Source: Mycolicibacterium confluentis
GTDB taxonomy: Bacteria > Actinomycetota > Actinomycetes > Mycobacteriales > Mycobacteriaceae
Assembly (NCBI RefSeq): GCF_010729895.1
Contig: NZ_AP022612.1
Location: 744,001 to 808,000, forward strand
Reading direction: 5' to 3'
DNA length: 64,000 nt
How positions within the stretch are numbered: position 1 is the first letter of the stretch; the number at the start of each line of letters is the position of its first letter. The notes under the pieces were generated by a model. That model made no database searches and had not been told where the DNA came from. It worked only from the letters and a program-made list of their open reading frames with translations. Both the position numbers and the translations under genes were made by a program. Positions 61,101 to 64,000 of the stretch are shown here, one piece after another.

Positions 61101-61931
61101 ATGGCTGAATTTCCCATTGCCAACGCGCTGACGCTGGAACTCGAGCCGGTGGTCGCCGAGAACCTGCAGCGTCACCTTGACACTGCCGAAGAGTGGTTCG
61201 CGCACGACTACGTGCCGTTCGAGCAGGGTGAGAACTTCGCCTTCCTCGGTGGGCGGGACTGGGATCCGTCGCAGCAGACCCTGCCGCAGCCCGTGGTCGA
61301 CGCCCTGGAGATCCTGCAGATCACCAAGGACAACCTCGCCGGCTACCACCGCGAGATCGTCGAGCACTTCATCCTGGACTGGAAATGGGGCCGCTTCATC
61401 GGCCGCTGGACCGCTGAGGAGCACCTGCACGCGATCGTGCTGCGCAACTACCTCGTGGTCACCCGCAACTTCGACCCGACGGCCAACGAGGACGTCCGCG
61501 TCGACCACGTCATGAACAAGGGCTACCTGGCCAGGGACTTCACCCAGATCGAGACACTGGTGTTCATGTCGTTCTTCGAGAAGAGCTTCGCGGTGTTCTG
61601 CCGCCGCCTCGCCGAGCAGATCGAGGAGCCGGTGCTGCGCTCGCTGATCGAGCGCATCGCGCTCGACGAGGAGCGCCACGAGCTGTTCTTCCGCAACCTG
61701 GTCCGCTGGTGCGTCGATTACGACGAGGCCGAGACCGTCGTCGCCGTCGCGCGGCGCGCCGCTGGACTGCAGGTTCCCGGCGCCGACATCGACGCCTATC
61801 CGCAGAAGGTGGCCAACGTCGCCGAGTCGGGCATCTTCGGGCCCGAGCAGCTGAAGGCCGTGATCTCAGAGGAGATCGCCGCGTTCGGTCTGGCCGAGCG
61901 GCCAGAGTTGCGCGAGTTCATCTCCGCGTAA
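61101..61931 (+). CDS. desA2: Acyl-ACP desaturase DesA2
   Basis: A 276-residue di-iron acyl-[acyl-carrier-protein] desaturase, close to the 275 residues of Rv1094. Helix-bundle metal ligands are seen in the TAEEHLHAIVLRNYLVV (EExxH) and LDEERHELFFRNLV (DEERH) motifs. The family introduces double bonds into ACP-bound fatty acids; DesA2 is essential in M. tuberculosis and linked to mycolate synthesis. Soluble. Follows glyA with a separate leaderless promoter. Confidence 0.95.
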   Translation: MAEFPIANALTLELEPVVAENLQRHLDTAEEWFAHDYVPFEQGENFAFLGGRDWDPSQQTLPQPVVDALEILQITKDNLAGYHREIVEHFILDWKWGRFIGRWTAEEHLHAIVLRNYLVVTRNFDPTANEDVRVDHVMNKGYLARDFTQIETLVFMSFFEKSFAVFCRRLAEQIEEPVLRSLIERIALDEERHELFFRNLVRWCVDYDEAETVVAVARRAAGLQVPGADIDAYPQKVANVAESGIFGPEQLKAVISEEIAAFGLAERPELREFISA

Positions 61932-61990
61932 CTCGCGCCGCGGCGCGCCTGCGCAGCACGAATGATGTTGCGGGAGTAGCGTCACACTCG

Positions 61991-62125
61991 ATGGCTAGCG
62001 ACATGCTCTGCTGTCCGGGCGGTATCTCCCGTAGCGACTACGGCAGGACCGGGCCCGGTCCTGATGCCGCTGCGCCCGCTGACATTCCTCCGCGGGGCCG
62101 CGCGGGGTCGAGGAGCGCCACGTGA
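61991..62125 (+). CDS. phoAT: PhoAT-type small protein upstream of phoH2
   Basis: A 44-residue frame, [20 protein letters not shown] and a Pro/Arg/Ala-rich tail, ending in TGA that overlaps the phoH2 GTG (GTGA). In M. tuberculosis and M. smegmatis phoH2 is preceded by phoAT, reported as antitoxin-like partner; position and overlap fit. A TAGCGT box ends 8 nt upstream of ATG 61991, so the transcript may be leaderless. The exact start is uncertain. Confidence 0.65.
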   Translation: MASDMLCCPGGISRSDYGRTGPGPDAAAPADIPPRGRAGSRSAT

Positions 62126-63477
62126 ACGATTCGCCATCGGCTTTCTCAAACCAGGTGCCGGGCCAAGTCGAGACCGGAAAGCGGACATATGTGCTGGACA
62201 CATCGGTTCTGCTGTCCGATCCGTGGGCATGCACCAGGTTCGCCGAACACGAGGTCGTCGTCCCGCTTGTGGTGATCAGCGAGTTGGAGGCCAAACGCCA
62301 CCACCATGAACTCGGCTGGTTCGCGCGGCAGGCGTTGCGCATGTTCGATGACCTCCGACTGGAGCACGGGCGCCTCGATCAACCCATTCCCGTTGGGACA
62401 GAAGGCGGTACGCTGCAGGTCGAGCTCAACCACAGCGATCCGTCGGTGCTGCCCGCCGGGTTCCGCACCGAGACCAACGATGCTCGGATCCTGACCTGTG
62501 CCGCCAATCTCGCGGCCGAGGGCAAGCGAGTCACGTTGGTGAGCAAGGACATTCCGCTGCGCGTGAAGGCGGGTGCGGTCGGCCTGCCCGCCGACGAGTA
62601 CCGCGCCCAGGATGTCGTGACATCGGGTTGGACCGGTATGACCGAACTCGACGTGGCCGCCGATGACGTCGACATGCTCTTCAACGAGGGTGAAATCGAC
62701 CTGCAAGCGGCGCGAGACCTGCCCTGCCACACCGGTGTTCGGCTGCTGGGCGGCAGCTCGCATGCGCTTGGCCGGGTGAACGCCGAGAAGCGCGTGCAAC
62801 TGGTCCGTGGTGACCGCGAAGTGTTCGGCCTCCGGGGAAGGTCCGCCGAACAGCGCGTCGCACTGGATCTGCTGCTCGACGAGTCGGTCGGCATCGTGTC
62901 GCTGGGCGGAAAGGCCGGCACCGGCAAGTCGGCGCTCGCGCTGTGCGCGGGCCTGGAGGCGGTGCTGGAACGGCGCACGCAGCGTAAGGTCGTGGTCTTC
63001 CGACCGCTGTACGCGGTCGGCGGCCAGGATCTCGGCTACCTGCCAGGCAGTGAGAGCGACAAGATGGGGCCGTGGGCCCAGGCCGTGTTCGACACCCTGG
63101 AGGGGCTGGCCAGTCCGGCCGTGCTCGAGGAGGTGTTGTCCCGCGGGATGCTCGAGGTGCTGCCGCTGACCCACATCCGAGGCAGGTCGCTGCACGACTC
63201 CTTCGTGATCGTCGACGAGGCCCAGTCGTTGGAGCGCAACGTCCTGCTCACGGTGCTGTCGCGGTTGGGCACGGGATCGCGGGTGGTGCTGACCCATGAC
63301 GTGGCACAGCGGGACAACCTGCGGGTCGGCCGGCATGACGGTGTCGCGGCAGTGATCGAGAAGCTCAAGGGCCATCCGCTGTTCGCGCACATCACGCTGC
63401 TGCGCAGCGAGCGGTCGCCGATTGCGGCGCTCGTGACCGAGATGCTCGAGGAGATCAGCCCCGGCGCGCTGCCCTGA
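62122..63477 (+). CDS. phoH2: PhoH2: PIN domain-PhoH ATPase
   Basis: A 451-residue fusion. Residues about 15-150 are a PIN RNase domain ([13 protein letters not shown] with the first catalytic Asp, [22 protein letters not shown]). Residues about 240-451 are a PhoH-like P-loop ATPase with Walker [16 protein letters not shown] (about 262) and Walker [12 protein letters not shown]. Mycobacterial PhoH2 has sequence-specific RNA helicase and RNase activity, proposed as a toxin-antitoxin-like module with PhoAT. GTG 62122 is coupled to the phoAT stop. Confidence 0.94.
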   Translation: MNDSPSAFSNQVPGQVETGKRTYVLDTSVLLSDPWACTRFAEHEVVVPLVVISELEAKRHHHELGWFARQALRMFDDLRLEHGRLDQPIPVGTEGGTLQVELNHSDPSVLPAGFRTETNDARILTCAANLAAEGKRVTLVSKDIPLRVKAGAVGLPADEYRAQDVVTSGWTGMTELDVAADDVDMLFNEGEIDLQAARDLPCHTGVRLLGGSSHALGRVNAEKRVQLVRGDREVFGLRGRSAEQRVALDLLLDESVGIVSLGGKAGTGKSALALCAGLEAVLERRTQRKVVVFRPLYAVGGQDLGYLPGSESDKMGPWAQAVFDTLEGLASPAVLEEVLSRGMLEVLPLTHIRGRSLHDSFVIVDEAQSLERNVLLTVLSRLGTGSRVVLTHDVAQRDNLRVGRHDGVAAVIEKLKGHPLFAHITLLRSERSPIAALVTEMLEEISPGALP

Positions 63478-63498
63478 CCATCGCCTGAAACGACAAGA

Positions 63499-63533
63499 CT
63501 GCGGTGACTGCGAATGTTTCGCAGTCACCGCAG
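63499..63533. terminator. Bidirectional hairpin terminator after phoH2
   Basis: A perfect 16-bp stem (CTGCGGTGACTGCGAA / TTCGCAGTCACCGCAG) with a 3-nt loop between convergent genes. The arm sequence is nearly the same as that of the palindrome at 40302, so it belongs to the same repeated family. Confidence 0.85.
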
Positions 63534-63559
63534 CCTGGGTCGGGTGAGCCGGGCCGGGA

Positions 63560-63793
63560 TCACTTGGCGGAGTTGATCGAGTTCTGGTGGATCGGCCGGT
63601 TGTCGCGGTGGTGGATGTTCTGGTGGGCGCTGCGCTCGGGCATGGGGCCGAAGTGCTGGGCGGAGGCGCTGATCGAGGGGCCGCCGGTGACGGGGGCCTG
63701 GGCGCTTGCGGAGCTGGCCACACCGAGGGCGATCAGGGCGGGAGCGACGGCCAGGGTGGCGGCGGCGGCGATGCGGCGGGTCATAGCGTTCAT
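63560..63793 (-). CDS. Small exported protein (paralog of 19829-20047)
   Basis: A 77-residue protein with a signal peptide MNAMTRRIAAAATLAVAPAL and probable cleavage after SSASA. The mature part (about 46 residues) is rich in His, Asn, Gln and Ser (RSAHQNIHHRDNRPIHQNS), unlike that of the paralog at 19829. A His-rich exported peptide could bind metal, but this is speculation. Overlaps the upstream frame by ATGA; ribosome site AAAGGAA. Confidence 0.75.
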   Translation of the reverse strand: MNAMTRRIAAAATLAVAPALIALGVASSASAQAPVTGGPSISASAQHFGPMPERSAHQNIHHRDNRPIHQNSINSAK

Positions 63794-63927
63794 TTCGAGT
63801 TCCTTTGTTTTGCAGTGGTTTTGAATTCTGTTGGCGGGTTGTTTCGCCGGTGTTTCAAGAATGCGGCCTCAGGAGCGAGATGTCTGTCGGCCGTGCGGTG
63901 GAACGTAGGGATGAATCGGCTGTCCAC
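63790..63927 (-). CDS. Candidate upstream ORF coupled to small exported protein (copy 2)
   Basis: A frame open from at least GTG 63927 (VDSRFIPTFHRTADRHLAPE...) ends in TGA overlapping the ATG at 63793. Its last 24 codons match the frame upstream of the copy-1 gene in length, phase and 13 residues. Start codon uncertain. Confidence 0.45.
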   Translation of the reverse strand: MDSRFIPTFHRTADRHLAPEAAFLKHRRNNPPTEFKTTAKQRNSK

Positions 63928-63941
63928 CGAATGGGGGACAG
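63920..63941. promoter_or_regulatory. Palindromic CTGTCC-N10-GGACAG site (copy 2)
   Basis: A dyad with perfect outer half-sites CTGTCC and GGACAG, almost identical to 19681-19702, located about 130 bp upstream of the paralogous exported-protein start (the gene is on the minus strand). Likely operator or promoter element shared by the two loci. Confidence 0.6.
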
Positions 63942-64000
63942 CCGCCGGTAGGCTGCCAGCGTGCCTGGCATGCGCCACCCCGACACCGTCCGCTGGTCCT
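63942..64000. other. Right window edge, no gene identified
   Basis: The last 59 bp contain nothing I can assign; a gene could begin beyond the edge. Confidence 0.4.

Overview
The window comes from a GC-rich, fast-growing-type mycobacterium (Mycolicibacterium / M. smegmatis-like). Evidence is the set of lineage markers (mycothiol S-conjugate amidase Mca, DesA2, LpqV, Pra, PhoH2, short-chain Z-isoprenyl diphosphate synthase) and the gene order from about 26 kb to the end, which follows M. tuberculosis Rv1057 to Rv1095 (beta-propeller, fadD14, Rv1059, Rv1060, two patatins, lpqV, cysteine dioxygenase, rhodanese, Rv1069c, echA8, echA9, Rv1072, Rv1073, fadA3, Rv1075c, lipU, cbs, pra, metB, greA, Rv1081c, mca, Rv1083, Rv1084, Rv1085c, Rv1086, coaA, glyA, desA2, phoH2). 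Assignments are by recognition of protein families; no database search was possible.

Layout. 1-6 kb: lipoprotein fragment, MDR reductase, K+ channel, an Asp/Ser-repeat protein, a stand-alone sigma region 4 protein divergent from a GntR regulator, DUF427, VOC. 6-18 kb: an accessory sulfur-acquisition block of two convergent operons. The plus-strand operon begins with a polycysteine leader peptide and encodes a sulfonate-type ABC importer, an FMN monooxygenase and an MFS exporter. The minus-strand operon encodes a second sulfonate/taurine-type importer plus an AprA/fumarate-reductase-like flavoprotein and a two-cluster ferredoxin. A CYP124/125-like P450 lies between them. 18-25 kb: SRPBCC and GNAT genes, a small exported protein with a coupled upstream ORF, a NarL-type two-component system, exported proteins, and a glutamine-type ABC importer whose binding protein and permease are fused. 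25.4-26.1 kb is an AT-rich intergenic region in front of the Rv1057-like beta-propeller.

28-45 kb carries lipid/CoA genes. A KstR-consensus operator precedes the Rv1059-like operon and a KstR2-consensus operator precedes fadA3. 33.7-34.7 kb is a sulfur-catabolic pair (cysteine dioxygenase, rhodanese) behind a leaderless mini-ORF with tandem cysteines. 39.5 kb holds a Rv1073-like AbiEi/DUF559 nuclease gene flanked by related palindromes. cbs and metB, 2 kb apart, supply transsulfuration.

49-64 kb: mca operon, Z-FPP synthase, membrane proteins, coaA with a duplicated 3' end, DUF885, a long-form serine hydroxymethyltransferase, desA2, phoAT-phoH2, and a second copy of the small exported-protein locus with the same palindromic site as at 19.7 kb. 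Recurring themes are cysteine/sulfur economy with cysteine-coding leader peptides, 4-nt ATGA/GTGA coupling, many leaderless starts, and perfect-stem terminators between convergent genes.
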